Notes: generated by a model not told the origin, from the letters alone. A stretch of DNA of 64,000 nt from RGIG3013 sp045538935 (GCA_045538935.1 JAZQEI010000003.1:62001-126000), one strand, 5' to 3'; counted from the first letter of the stretch, positions 53,123 through 62,382 are shown. Numbers and translations: made by a program.

Positions 53123-54127
53123 TTAAAGCACGAAGCCAATTTTCTTCATAGCCTTAGATAATGTGCGGTTAGCGTAATACTCTGCTTTTTCGGCACCTGC
53201 TTTATAAATATCTTCAAGCTGCTTTTTATCGGCTATAAAGGTTTGATAATTTTCTCTAACCGGTCTTAAGGCCTCTACAACTGACTCACCAACAGCGGTC
53301 TTAAAGTCGCCGTAACCCTTGCCGTAAAATTCGTTCTCTATCTGTTCGGCAGTTTTGCCTGTAATGCAAGAATAAATACCAATAAGGTTGTTTATTCCTA
53401 ACTTTTCTTCACCAATGCATACCTTAGCCTCAGAGTCGGTTACGGCACGTTTGAACTTGCGCATAATGTCATCGGGTGTGTCGAGTATGGCTACCCAAGA
53501 ATTTAGATTTTCATCTGATTTTGACATTTTCTTGGTTGGGTCTTGAAGTGACATTATTTTTGCGCCGGTTTTGGCAATATACGGGTCGGGAATTTTAAAC
53601 ACATCACCGTAGATTGAGTTAAAACGACCTGCAATATCACGTGCAATTTCTAAATGTTGCTTTTGGTCGGCACCAACAGGTACTAAATCGGGCTGATAAA
53701 GCAAAATATCAGCCGCCATAAGTACGGGGTATGAGAAAAGGCCAACGTTTACATTGTCGGCATGTTTTGCAGATTTATCTTTAAACTGTGTCATACGCGA
53801 AAGCTCACCAAACTGTGTGTAACAGCTTAAGAGCCACGAAAGCTGAGAGTGAGCCGCCACGTGCGACTGAACAAACATAACCGAAGTTTCGGGGTTAATG
53901 CCAAGCGCCAACAAAAGCGCACAGGTAGAATATATTTGCTGACGAAGCTTACTGGGTTCTTGTCTTACGGTAATTGCATGTAAATCTGCCACTGCATAAA
54001 GACAGTCGAACTCGTCTTGCATATTAACCCAGTTTTTAAGTGCGCCCAAATAGTTACCAAGGGTTAACATTCCACTTGGTTGTATTGCGCTTAAAACTCT
54101 TTTTTTGTTTTGTGCTGTATTTTCCAT
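53123..54127 (-). CDS. trpS: Tryptophanyl-tRNA synthetase
   Basis: The 334-residue class I synthetase has SGMLTLGNYLGALKNWV (the TxGN HIGH equivalent), VGADQKQHLEIARDIAGRFN, and KKMSKSDEN. It charges tRNA-Trp. ATG 54127 with AAGGAAC upstream fits the family N-terminus; a longer in-frame start would overlap the aminotransferase gene. The 16-base gap to that gene leaves no room for a T-box leader. Confidence 0.96.
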   Translation of the reverse strand: MENTAQNKKRVLSAIQPSGMLTLGNYLGALKNWVNMQDEFDCLYAVADLHAITVRQEPSKLRQQIYSTCALLLALGINPETSVMFVQSHVAAHSQLSWLLSCYTQFGELSRMTQFKDKSAKHADNVNVGLFSYPVLMAADILLYQPDLVPVGADQKQHLEIARDIAGRFNSIYGDVFKIPDPYIAKTGAKIMSLQDPTKKMSKSDENLNSWVAILDTPDDIMRKFKRAVTDSEAKVCIGEEKLGINNLIGIYSCITGKTAEQIENEFYGKGYGDFKTAVGESVVEALRPVRENYQTFIADKKQLEDIYKAGAEKAEYYANRTLSKAMKKIGFVL

Positions 54128-54143
54128 AAAAATGTTCCTTAAA

Positions 54144-55343
54144 CTATTTTTTAAATGTGGCCAAAGCATTTAACGCTTGCTTTAATGCTGCAAAACCGCG
54201 CTTTAGTTCATCATCGGTAGGGGTTGAGTAATTAATTCTAAAACTGTTACACGGAATATTTGCATCGGTTAAAAATGCAGTTCCGGGTACTACCGCTACC
54301 ATATATTCAAGCGCTTTTTTTACAAAAGCTGTCATATCTATATAATCAGGCAATGTGCACCACATAAACAGTCCACCGTCGGGTTTTGTGTATGTAACGG
54401 TATCGCTTAAATACTCCTCTGCCAAATCTAGTGCAAGTTTTGCCTTTTTAGTATAAATATCTCTTAAATTGTTTAGATGTCCCTCAAAATTATGCTCGGT
54501 TATAAATTTGTATGAAATATGCTGAGCAAGAATATTAGAGTGAACATCTTGTGTTTGCTTTAGAGCTGTAAACTTAGCAATAATTTGCTTGTTAGCAATA
54601 GCGTAGCCAATTCTTAATCCCGGAGATAACACCTTAGAAAATGAACCCGCATATATTACTCTGTTTTCGGTATCAATGCTTTTTATTGTGGCGGGTGGAG
54701 GATTTTTAAAATATAAATCGCCATATGGGTTATCTTCTATAATAAGCACGTTATATTTGCAAGCAAGATTATATATCTGCTTTCTTTTTTCAGCAGAAGT
54801 GGTAATGCCGGTAGGATTTTGGAAATTGGGTATAATATAAATAAGCTTTACATTATTACGAGTAGACAACTCTTTTTCTAAAGCCTCAATATCCATACCG
54901 TCTTGCTGCATAGGTACACCTACAAGCTCGGCCCCCGAAAGTTTTAGGGCATTTATAGAGCCAACAAAACTCGGGCTCTCGCAAATAATAGCATCACCCT
55001 TTTGGCAAAACGATAAAGCGGCAAGGCTCATTACTTGTTGTGCACCGCAGGTTATAAGCACCTCGTCATCATCTGTGCCGGTTTGGTACTTATTTGCCAT
55101 ATAATCTTTTATATAATTTCTAAGAGGCATATAACCCTCGGTTACCGAATACTGTAGCATACCTATTGGGTCGGTTTTTAAAAGTTCTTCGGTAATACCG
55201 CTTATTATTTTAGTTGGAAACGCCTGAGGAGCGGGATTACCGGCCGAGAACGGTATAATACCAGGCGCACTGCTTAGCTTTAATATCTCTCTTATAGCCG
55301 ACGGTTTTAAGACATCGGCATTATCTGAAAACTTGTATTCCAT
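54144..55343 (-). CDS. PLP-dependent aminotransferase (fold type I, LysN/AraT-like)
   Basis: The 399-residue protein begins MEYKFSDNADVLKPSAIREI, then ISFSAGNPAP-type and QYSVTEGYMPLR segments. IIPNFQNPTGIT lies near 170, IEDNPYGDLYF near 210 and the PLP Lys in YAGSFSKVLSPGLRIGY near 240. This group includes 2-aminoadipate and aromatic or branched-chain aminotransferases, so the substrate is not fixed. It lacks the N-terminal GntR HTH of MocR regulators. GGAGG precedes ATG 55343. Confidence 0.88.
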   Translation of the reverse strand: MEYKFSDNADVLKPSAIREILKLSSAPGIIPFSAGNPAPQAFPTKIISGITEELLKTDPIGMLQYSVTEGYMPLRNYIKDYMANKYQTGTDDDEVLITCGAQQVMSLAALSFCQKGDAIICESPSFVGSINALKLSGAELVGVPMQQDGMDIEALEKELSTRNNVKLIYIIPNFQNPTGITTSAEKRKQIYNLACKYNVLIIEDNPYGDLYFKNPPPATIKSIDTENRVIYAGSFSKVLSPGLRIGYAIANKQIIAKFTALKQTQDVHSNILAQHISYKFITEHNFEGHLNNLRDIYTKKAKLALDLAEEYLSDTVTYTKPDGGLFMWCTLPDYIDMTAFVKKALEYMVAVVPGTAFLTDANIPCNSFRINYSTPTDDELKRGFAALKQALNALATFKK

Positions 55344-55426
55344 ATCAAAACCTCCATACATAGTTTATTTTATCATAACTAATCTACTTAAGCAAGTTAT
55401 TTTTCGTTAAATGGAGTGGAATATAT

Positions 55427-56044
55427 ATGAAAAAAAACGTAATTTTTAAGAGTATATTTTTTCTTGTTTGTTGTCTTAGCGTTTTTATAATTTTTGGCAG
55501 CGTAGCATTCAATTTAGATGTACGTCCAACCAAGAGTATTCCTAAAGATAATATTCCAAAAGAAACCGTTTCAAAATCAAATGAATATATAGAGCCTCTT
55601 GGTATACTTATAGTTGACGATAGTTTAAACAGTGCAGTAGTTGCTTTTTTAGATTTTAATGCACAAACAACACAAATTGTTTTACTGCCACAAAAAAACA
55701 ATTTATCTAATATAGCTTATACCATAAACCGAAAAATTAAGATTAACAAACACGCTTTAAAAGAAATTATAGACTTTGTAGGTGGCATAACCATAAAAAG
55801 CAACGAAAGCAAACTGCGCTACACCGGTACACAGGTTTGCGATATAATTTACAATAACACCGATTACAATTTAAACGAAATTATTTTACAAATTTTTTAT
55901 GCAATTAGCTTTAAGGCCGATAAAGAGTTTTTTCTTTTTTTAATAAACAATACCGCCAGTGACCTAAGCTATATAGACTTTTATAAGTGCCGCAATGTTT
56001 TATCGTCCACCCTTTTAAACAGCATAGTGACCGAACAGGAATAA
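55427..56044 (+). CDS. Reduced LCP-like (LytR-CpsA-Psr) membrane protein
   Basis: The 205-residue protein has an N-terminal membrane helix (8-27) and an extracellular domain. GILIVDDSLNSAVVAFLDFN, TTQIVLLPQKNN, KHALKEIIDFVGGITIKSNE and KLRYTGTQVCDIIYN match successive LCP elements (the DSM strand, the IPRDT position, the FxxxVDxxGGI helix and the ltGxqAxxYvR helix). The Arg residues that bind the polyprenyl phosphate are not seen: IPRDT reads LLPQKN and YxR reads IYN. It is half the usual length. It may be a non-catalytic relic or accessory. GGAGTGGA precedes the ATG. Confidence 0.55.
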   Translation: MKKNVIFKSIFFLVCCLSVFIIFGSVAFNLDVRPTKSIPKDNIPKETVSKSNEYIEPLGILIVDDSLNSAVVAFLDFNAQTTQIVLLPQKNNLSNIAYTINRKIKINKHALKEIIDFVGGITIKSNESKLRYTGTQVCDIIYNNTDYNLNEIILQIFYAISFKADKEFFLFLINNTASDLSYIDFYKCRNVLSSTLLNSIVTEQE

Positions 56045-56108
56045 TTGGCACTTGTGAAAATTTAAAACTTTTTATATAATGATAGCAGAATACATTGGGG
56101 GTGGTAGT

Positions 56109-57353
56109 ATAAAAAAAGTTCTTTGTTTAATTTTGGCCTTTATTTTAATCTGCTTTTGTGCGGGCTGTACCACCACAATTATTACAACAATAGAAGAATA
56201 TGAAAATTTTTTTGGCGGCTCTAATAAAAAAGATGAGTCCGAAAACATACTGCCATCGGTTACCATAACCCCAAAAACTCACCAACCGGTTGCCACAACA
56301 AGACCCAGAAGCTCCTCACACTGTTTTGATGCACTAGATAAAAAGCAGCAGCAAGTTTATGAAACTATATCGGCTGCTGCTCAAAACGTTATACCCGGCA
56401 ATATATTACTACAAGGCTCACCCACAAAAGAAGATGTTTATATAGCCTTTTGGGCGGTAGTAAGAGATCATCCTGAATACTTTTGGCTAGCCGACCAAAT
56501 TGGCTATGTTAAATTAGACGGCAAGATTTATTTTTATTTGGTTTATTGTATGGATACCGATAAAATAAGTCTTAACAAAACTGCTTTTAATACAAAGCTT
56601 AACGATATTAAAGATTCTATTCGAGGCCAAACCGATTACCAAATAGTTTTAAGCATACATGATTTTTTGTGCGAGTCGGTAGATTATAATTATAAGCAAA
56701 AAGAATACTCAATTTACAACGCTTGGGGAGTTTTAATGAACGGTACCGCCGTTTGCCAAGGCTATGCCGAAACCTTTATGCTTTTGTGCAACCGCTACGG
56801 TATAGAATGTGTGCTGATTTCTGGCAAAGACTCCAGCGGCGAGCCGCATATGTGGAATCAAGTAAAAATGGGCGGCAAATGGTATAACATAGACGTTACC
56901 TTTGATGATGCCAATAACCAAAATTTTCATGCATATTTCGGGTTAACCAATTCTGATATAAAAAACGACCACTCATTCTCACCCTTGCTTAACCGCGAGC
57001 ATATAGAAGATTACACAAATAATTATTTTAACTTTAGTGTGTTTGACTGTTACTCTTATGATTTAAACTATTTTAACAAAAGCAACCAAGTTTTAAGTGA
57101 AGATGTTACCCAAAGCCAAAAAAAAATCATTTCTTCTGTAGTAAACAGCGTTGCAAGCTCTAACTATACGGTAGATTTTAGGTTTGATTATTCTGCTACA
57201 AAAACCGCCGAATTTATGGAAGAAAAATACCATATAAACAAATGTATATCAGAAATTAACCGCCACCTAAAAGCACAAAAGATAAAAGCAATAAAACTCA
57301 AGAGCTATTATTTTGTGGGCGAAAGTGTACGTATGGTTTTTGAGAAAAAATAA
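56109..57353 (+). CDS. Transglutaminase-like lipoprotein, apparently with an AUA start
   Basis: About 414 residues. A type II signal peptide (KKVLCLILAFILICFCAGC) ends in lipobox Cys20, followed by a Ser/Thr/Pro linker. A transglutaminase-core domain has Cys216 in GTAVCQGYAETF, His247 in EPHMWNQVKMGG and Asp262 in WYNIDVTFDDA, the full catalytic triad. Such proteins are thought to act as proteases or amidases at the cell surface. A strong GGGGGTGG site lies four to seven bases before ATA 56109, giving an ideal signal peptide. The in-frame ATG at 56079 has no ribosome binding site and adds ten residues that contain the site. Confidence 0.8.
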   Translation: MKKVLCLILAFILICFCAGCTTTIITTIEEYENFFGGSNKKDESENILPSVTITPKTHQPVATTRPRSSSHCFDALDKKQQQVYETISAAAQNVIPGNILLQGSPTKEDVYIAFWAVVRDHPEYFWLADQIGYVKLDGKIYFYLVYCMDTDKISLNKTAFNTKLNDIKDSIRGQTDYQIVLSIHDFLCESVDYNYKQKEYSIYNAWGVLMNGTAVCQGYAETFMLLCNRYGIECVLISGKDSSGEPHMWNQVKMGGKWYNIDVTFDDANNQNFHAYFGLTNSDIKNDHSFSPLLNREHIEDYTNNYFNFSVFDCYSYDLNYFNKSNQVLSEDVTQSQKKIISSVVNSVASSNYTVDFRFDYSATKTAEFMEEKYHINKCISEINRHLKAQKIKAIKLKSYYFVGESVRMVFEKK

Positions 57354-57369
57354 AAATTAGGATAAATTT

Positions 57370-58647
57370 ATGAAAATTAAAACTAAAATTAAATCTTATG
57401 AGGATGTTTTAAAAATAAAGAAAGCGCCACACAAAAAACCGTTAAAACCAAACATTATTTTGGCTTTTATAATTAGATTTTTGGCTTTTTTTGATCTTTT
57501 AAAGGTAGGCTTTACATACGAAAAAATAGGCATGGAAAAGCTTAATAAAAAAGAGCCTGCCTTAATTTTAATGAATCACTCAAGCTTTATAGATTTAAAA
57601 ATTGCATCTGCATTGCTATTTCCTAAACGTTATAATATTGTTATGACGTCGGACGGATTTGTGGGCAAAAATCTTTTAATGCGTCTTATTGGTTGTATAC
57701 CCACACAAAAATTCGTAAGTGACAGTGTTCTTGTGCGCGACATTTTGCACTGTGTTAAAAAGTCTAAAACCAGTATTTTAATGTACCCAGAGGCCAGTTA
57801 CTCTTTTGACGGCACCGCCACTACCCTACCGTCAAGTTTGGGCAAGCTAATAAAAAATCTTGGCATTCCGGTTGTTATGATAAAGACCTTTGGTGCTTTT
57901 AGCTACGATCCACTTTATAATAATTTGCAAACCAGAAAAACAAAAATCTCGGCCAAAATGGAATATATACTATCGGCACAAGACACCAAAACGTTTTCTG
58001 CCGATAAAATAAATGAAATTATAAACGGACATTTTTCTTTTGATAATTTTCTATGGCAACAACAAAACAAGGTTAAAATAATCGAGCCGTTTAGAGCAGA
58101 TTGTTTAAACAGAGTGCTATATAAATGTCCTAACTGTTTGGCTGAGGGCAAAACCATTGGCAAAGGAATACACCTTACCTGTAAAAACTGCGGCAAAATG
58201 TACGAGCTTGATAAGTATGGTTTTATGAAAGCAATAAACTCTAATACCGAATTTTCGCATATACCCGATTGGTTTAAATGGCAAAGAGAGTGTGTAAAAA
58301 AAGAAATAGAAAATGGCGAGTATTTGCTTGATACCGAAGTAGATATACTAATGATGGTTAATACCAAGTGTGTTTACAACATAGGTAGCGGCAGACTTAT
58401 ACATAATAAAGACGGTTTTATATTAACGGGTAAAAACAACTCGTTAAATTACCGCCAAGCAGCCGAATCATCGTACAGTTTATATGCCGATTACTACTGG
58501 TACGAACTGGGTGACATTATTTGTATAGGAAACTCTAACGCATTATATTACTGTTTCCCAAAGTGTGATTACGATATAGTTGCCAAAACCCGCCTTGCAA
58601 CCGAAGAAATTTATAAGTTAAGTAAAAAGAAAACTCTCACTGTGTAG
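57370..58647 (+). CDS. plsC: PlsC-type acyltransferase with C-terminal zinc-ribbon domain
   Basis: The 425-residue protein has a PlsC domain with NHSSFIDLKIAS (HX4D catalytic motif) near 75-86 and MYPEASYSFDGTAT (PEG-like motif) near 141-154. A zinc ribbon (CPNCLAEGKTIGKG then TCKNCG) lies near 260-285 and a C-terminal alpha/beta region follows. PlsC adds the second acyl chain to lysophosphatidic acid. The ribbon and the 140-residue tail are not part of the canonical enzyme. The stop codon lies in the loop of the following terminator. Confidence 0.85.
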   Translation: MKIKTKIKSYEDVLKIKKAPHKKPLKPNIILAFIIRFLAFFDLLKVGFTYEKIGMEKLNKKEPALILMNHSSFIDLKIASALLFPKRYNIVMTSDGFVGKNLLMRLIGCIPTQKFVSDSVLVRDILHCVKKSKTSILMYPEASYSFDGTATTLPSSLGKLIKNLGIPVVMIKTFGAFSYDPLYNNLQTRKTKISAKMEYILSAQDTKTFSADKINEIINGHFSFDNFLWQQQNKVKIIEPFRADCLNRVLYKCPNCLAEGKTIGKGIHLTCKNCGKMYELDKYGFMKAINSNTEFSHIPDWFKWQRECVKKEIENGEYLLDTEVDILMMVNTKCVYNIGSGRLIHNKDGFILTGKNNSLNYRQAAESSYSLYADYYWYELGDIICIGNSNALYYCFPKCDYDIVAKTRLATEEIYKLSKKKTLTV

Positions 58648-58663
58648 TGAGAGTTTTCTTTTT
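58624..58663. terminator. Bidirectional terminator, 17-base stem
   Basis: AAAAAGAAAACTCTCAC pairs with GTGAGAGTTTTCTTTTT around a 6-base loop. It overlaps the end of plsC and serves the convergent ABC transporter gene as well. Confidence 0.92.
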
Positions 58664-58669
58664 TTATTT

Positions 58670-61600
58670 TTATTCTGTTCTAAGTGCTACTACAGGGTCT
58701 TTTTTAGCGGCACTGCGCGACGGAATTATACCCGAAATAAGTGTTAAACCAACGCTTATTGCAACAAGTGTTATTGCTACAGGTATGGGTAGATGTGCGC
58801 TTAAATTACTAATACCTGTAAGCGCATGCAATATTGCATTTATAGGTATACATAAAAGATAAGTTATCAAAACACCAAGTAGTCCTGATGCAAAGCCAAT
58901 AATGACTGTTTCGGCATTAAACATAGACGATACATTTTTCTTTGAGGCGCCTATGGCCCTTAAAATGCCTATTTCTTTTGTGCGTTCTTGTACGGAAATA
59001 AGTGTTATAACACCAATCATAATAGACGAAACTATTAACGATACCGCCACAAATGCAATTAAAACATAGGTTATGGCATTTATAATTGTTGTTATAGACG
59101 ACATCATAAGTCCAACATAGTCGGTATAGTTAATTTGCTTTAACTCGTCTACAGAATCATTATAATCTTTAATTGCTTGCTCAATAACATCTTTATTCTC
59201 AAAGGTCGATGCAAACAGATTAATGCTTGAGGGCTCATCTAAATCTACAAAGCCCAGTTCGCCTAAATTGCCTTTATAGGTGGAAGCAGAAAATTCTAAT
59301 GCTTCATCATAAAACTTAACAATTTGCTCGGTTGTATAATTAGGCATTTCAGAATCCAGCATACCTGCTACAACGGCAGGCTCAAGAGAAGAAAACTGAT
59401 TTTTTACACCAATTGCATACTGCTCTTTCATTTGGGTAACTACCATTTCGGTGTACATATTAGTTATTTCTTCATCGGTCATAGCAGAAAGATAATCTGC
59501 TACTTGATCTTCACTCATACCCATTTGGGTAGAAAGTGCTATAATCATATTCTTCTCAATGTCTTTTCTGGTAACGTAAAACAGAGTGTTCTCTATGGTA
59601 AGATTTATTTCTTCCTCCGACGGAATACTCATAATTTTTATATAAGTTTCGGCCTTTGTGTTGGTATCTAATTTACCAATGTATGTTTTAAAAGCTTCTA
59701 CTTTTTGCTCGTCGGTCAAATTTCCTGTGCTCTCTTTAAAGGGAAGCCCTGTAAAGATATCTACCGATTCGTTTTCCATTTGTGCCTTAACAGCATCGGA
59801 ATTTTCGGCCTTGTTAATTATATACTCTGTAAGCTTATTTGTGTAACCTATAGATCCTGTTAACATTGATGATACTGCATCTTCACTAGGACGTATAATA
59901 CCCGAAACCTTAAGTGTTTCGGCATTATCATACAAATATTTAAGTCCTGCGCTGGTATCACGTAAATCGGTATATTTACCGGTTAAAGTATCTAAAGTAT
60001 AGCAGTCGGAGCCTAAAATAACCCTAAACTCCATATTGCAAATTTCTTCATATGTCCACTTTTTAGCGTCTAGATGCACCTCGGTTTTGTTAAGTGCAGC
60101 ATCAGCAACGGCATCTATATCATCTTTAGATTTTAAACCTAACGCATAAAGCGTCATATCGTCAATTTCGTTGTTTTTATCTACAACTAATACTATTTCG
60201 TTATACTGTGTAGGCCAAGAGCCGTAAAGCATATCGTACTGTTTTTTAAGTAGCGGATTAATTAATTCCCCGTTATTGCCCGAAAGCATTTCTTGCCAAA
60301 GTATTGCAGATGAACCCATTGGCGACATACTCATCATAGATTGTGATGTCATGCCATACGACTCACCCATACCAAACATGCCCGAAAGATCCATACCAAA
60401 ATACTCAATTAATAAATCTTGCAAGAGCTCGCTTGTATCGGAGCGAATAATAGTGCCGTCAACATTTTCGGTATAAACCAAAAGATCTGTATTATATGTG
60501 TACTGCACGCCGTTTAAAGCACTTACTAAGTCGTTGTCTTGGTCTTGCTTTGCCATTTGGTCCTCTAGGTATTGTTTAAACGCCCTAAGGTCGTTTTCGG
60601 TAGACTCTGCGGTGTTTAACGAATTTACTAAATCGTAAAATAAGGTTTTTTGATATACCGCGTCGTTTTCGTGCTGACCGGCCGACTGTGCCTTGCCTAT
60701 AAAGGTTTCAAGCAATGTGCTCATATCCATATAGGTAGCTTCTAGTGTTAACGGATAAGAAGACAGAGTATCTTCTTGCACGGTATCTATATAATTTGTC
60801 ATACCTTGAGATACCGCAAAAATAAGGGCAATACCAATAATACCAATACTTCCTGCAAACGATGTAAGTGCGGTACGCGCTTTTTTAGATATTAAATTTT
60901 TAAGAGAAAGACCAAAAGATGTTGCAAAGGAAAGCGAAGATTTTTTATTATTATTTTTTTCTTCCTGAGCTTTTTCATCTTGTGCAATTTGTGCCTTTCT
61001 TTCCCTTGGCTTTATAGGACGCGAATCATCAGTTAACTTACCATCTAACAGCTTAATTATGCGTGTAGAATACTCTTTGGCAAGCTCTGCATTATGTGTA
61101 ACCATAATTACAAGGCGGTCTTTGGAAATTTCTTTTAAAATGTCCATAACCTGAACGCTGGTTTCAGAATCTAAAGCACCTGTGGGCTCATCGGCCAAAA
61201 TAATATCGGGGTCGTTAACAATAGCTCTTGCTATGGCTACTCTTTGCATTTGTCCGCCTGAAAGTTGGCTTGGTTTTTTGTTTATTTGGTCACCCAAACC
61301 TACCTTTTCTAAAGCCTTAATAGCTTTTTCACGGCGCTCATTCTTTGAAACGCCCGACAAAGACAAAGCAAGCTCTACATTTTGTAAAACACTTTGGTGC
61401 GGAATAAGGTTGTAACTTTGAAAAACAAAGCCAATAGAATGGTTGCGGTAGGTATCCCAATCTCTGTCATTAAAATCTTTAGTGGACTTTGAATTTATAC
61501 AAAGATCGCCGCTTGAATATTGGTCTAGACCGCCAATTATATTAAGCAATGTTGTTTTACCGCAGCCAGACGGACCCAAAATAGAAACAAACTCGTTGTT

Positions 61601-61687
61601 TCTAAATTCAATGCTAACGCCCTTTAATGCGTGTACAGTATTCTCGCCCGATAAATAATCTTTGGTTATATCGATTAGCTTTAACAT
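58670..61687 (-). CDS. Fused ABC transporter, MacB-type ATPase plus FtsX-like permease
   Basis: The 1005-residue protein has an N-terminal ATPase: Walker A GPSGCGKTTLL near 39-49, signature LSGGQMQRVAIARAI near 142-156, Walker B IILADEPTGALD near 160-171. A membrane helix at about 275 is followed by a very large extracellular region (300-840) and an FtsX domain with three helices near 860-1000. This is the LolD/MacB group, used for exporting peptides, lipids or antibiotics, or as mechanotransmitters. Both halves in one chain make it self-contained as a homodimer. AAAGGAA precedes the ATG. Confidence 0.9.
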   Translation of the reverse strand: MLKLIDITKDYLSGENTVHALKGVSIEFRNNEFVSILGPSGCGKTTLLNIIGGLDQYSSGDLCINSKSTKDFNDRDWDTYRNHSIGFVFQSYNLIPHQSVLQNVELALSLSGVSKNERREKAIKALEKVGLGDQINKKPSQLSGGQMQRVAIARAIVNDPDIILADEPTGALDSETSVQVMDILKEISKDRLVIMVTHNAELAKEYSTRIIKLLDGKLTDDSRPIKPRERKAQIAQDEKAQEEKNNNKKSSLSFATSFGLSLKNLISKKARTALTSFAGSIGIIGIALIFAVSQGMTNYIDTVQEDTLSSYPLTLEATYMDMSTLLETFIGKAQSAGQHENDAVYQKTLFYDLVNSLNTAESTENDLRAFKQYLEDQMAKQDQDNDLVSALNGVQYTYNTDLLVYTENVDGTIIRSDTSELLQDLLIEYFGMDLSGMFGMGESYGMTSQSMMSMSPMGSSAILWQEMLSGNNGELINPLLKKQYDMLYGSWPTQYNEIVLVVDKNNEIDDMTLYALGLKSKDDIDAVADAALNKTEVHLDAKKWTYEEICNMEFRVILGSDCYTLDTLTGKYTDLRDTSAGLKYLYDNAETLKVSGIIRPSEDAVSSMLTGSIGYTNKLTEYIINKAENSDAVKAQMENESVDIFTGLPFKESTGNLTDEQKVEAFKTYIGKLDTNTKAETYIKIMSIPSEEEINLTIENTLFYVTRKDIEKNMIIALSTQMGMSEDQVADYLSAMTDEEITNMYTEMVVTQMKEQYAIGVKNQFSSLEPAVVAGMLDSEMPNYTTEQIVKFYDEALEFSASTYKGNLGELGFVDLDEPSSINLFASTFENKDVIEQAIKDYNDSVDELKQINYTDYVGLMMSSITTIINAITYVLIAFVAVSLIVSSIMIGVITLISVQERTKEIGILRAIGASKKNVSSMFNAETVIIGFASGLLGVLITYLLCIPINAILHALTGISNLSAHLPIPVAITLVAISVGLTLISGIIPSRSAAKKDPVVALRTE

Positions 61688-61774
61688 TATATATTCCTTT
61701 CTTAATAAAATTTACCAAATAAATATATACCACAAATATGAACTGAGTATAAACATTTTAAAAATAACTAAAAT

Positions 61775-61978
61775 TTATGCGCCCTTAATAAATACAGTCT
61801 CATTTGTAATAGGAATAGTTACCTTACCGCCCGATGCAGTATTGCCGTTTTCATCGTTTCCACATGCAGAGCAACCTGAGCGATGTATTGAAAATTTAGT
61901 AAAGGTTTTATAGTTAAAATATGTATTTTCGCTCACTACAGCCAAAAACAACGCTATTATTTTGGTCGCTTTTTCCAC
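61775..61978 (-). CDS. Small Cys-pair peptide of unknown function
   Basis: The 67-residue product has a hydrophobic N-terminus (MEKATKIIALFLAVV) and a C-terminal half with HRSGCSACGNDENGN, Gly/Asn-rich, then GGKVTIPITNETVFIKGA. The GTG start at 61978 has GGGAGGG seven bases upstream. It lies 87 bases before the ABC transporter gene on the same strand, so they may be co-transcribed. It could be a small secreted peptide or the front of a longer decayed gene. I do not recognise the family. Confidence 0.42.
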   Translation of the reverse strand: MEKATKIIALFLAVVSENTYFNYKTFTKFSIHRSGCSACGNDENGNTASGGKVTIPITNETVFIKGA

Positions 61979-62047
61979 ATGTTTGCCCTCCCAAATTTTA
62001 AGTACATATAAATATAATATTATATGTATAGTGATTTGTAAATAAAA

Positions 62048-62078
62048 AACTGTTCTAGGTAAACGCCATAGAACAGTT
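62048..62078 (-). terminator. Terminator after the Dabb gene
   Basis: A perfect 10-base stem (AACTGTTCTA with TAGAACAGTT) is followed on the minus strand by TTTTATTT. Confidence 0.9.
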
Positions 62079-62088
62079 GAAATTTTTA

Positions 62089-62382
62089 TTATTCGCAAAA
62101 ATCTATACACGAGCGTGTTTTGGTATATGGCCTGACAAATGTGTCGGCAACCTTTATGTGCTCGGGATGTGTAGCGTAGTTTTTAAGAGAAAGTTCATCT
62201 TCAAAAACCGAGTATAAGCAGACATCAGCATTAGAGCTTGCAAGCGGATTTGTATAAACCTTAATTTCGGTTAGTCCGGGTATAACACCTATTAGACCCT
62301 CTAGACCATTCTTTATTCCTTGCTTTACATCTGGGTTATTAAACTCTTCTTTTAACTGCCATAAAATAATATGTTTTACCAT
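62089..62382 (-). CDS. Dabb-domain (stress-responsive alpha/beta barrel) protein
   Basis: The 97-residue protein begins MVKHIILWQLKEEFNNPDVK and has the ferredoxin-like Dabb pattern: GLEGLIGVIPGLTEIKVYTN, VCLYSVFEDELSLKNYATHP, then HIKVADTFVRP. The N-terminal His and the HP near the C-terminus are family hallmarks. Proteins of this type form dimers of unknown biochemical role. I start at ATG 62382; an in-frame ATG at 62394 is the alternative. It diverges from lepA. Confidence 0.85.
   Translation of the reverse strand: MVKHIILWQLKEEFNNPDVKQGIKNGLEGLIGVIPGLTEIKVYTNPLASSNADVCLYSVFEDELSLKNYATHPEHIKVADTFVRPYTKTRSCIDFCE

Noticed and set aside
54128..54143. T-box leader for trpS
   Set aside because: Only 16 bases separate trpS from the upstream gene, too short for a T-box; none was seen before metG, gltX or glnS either.
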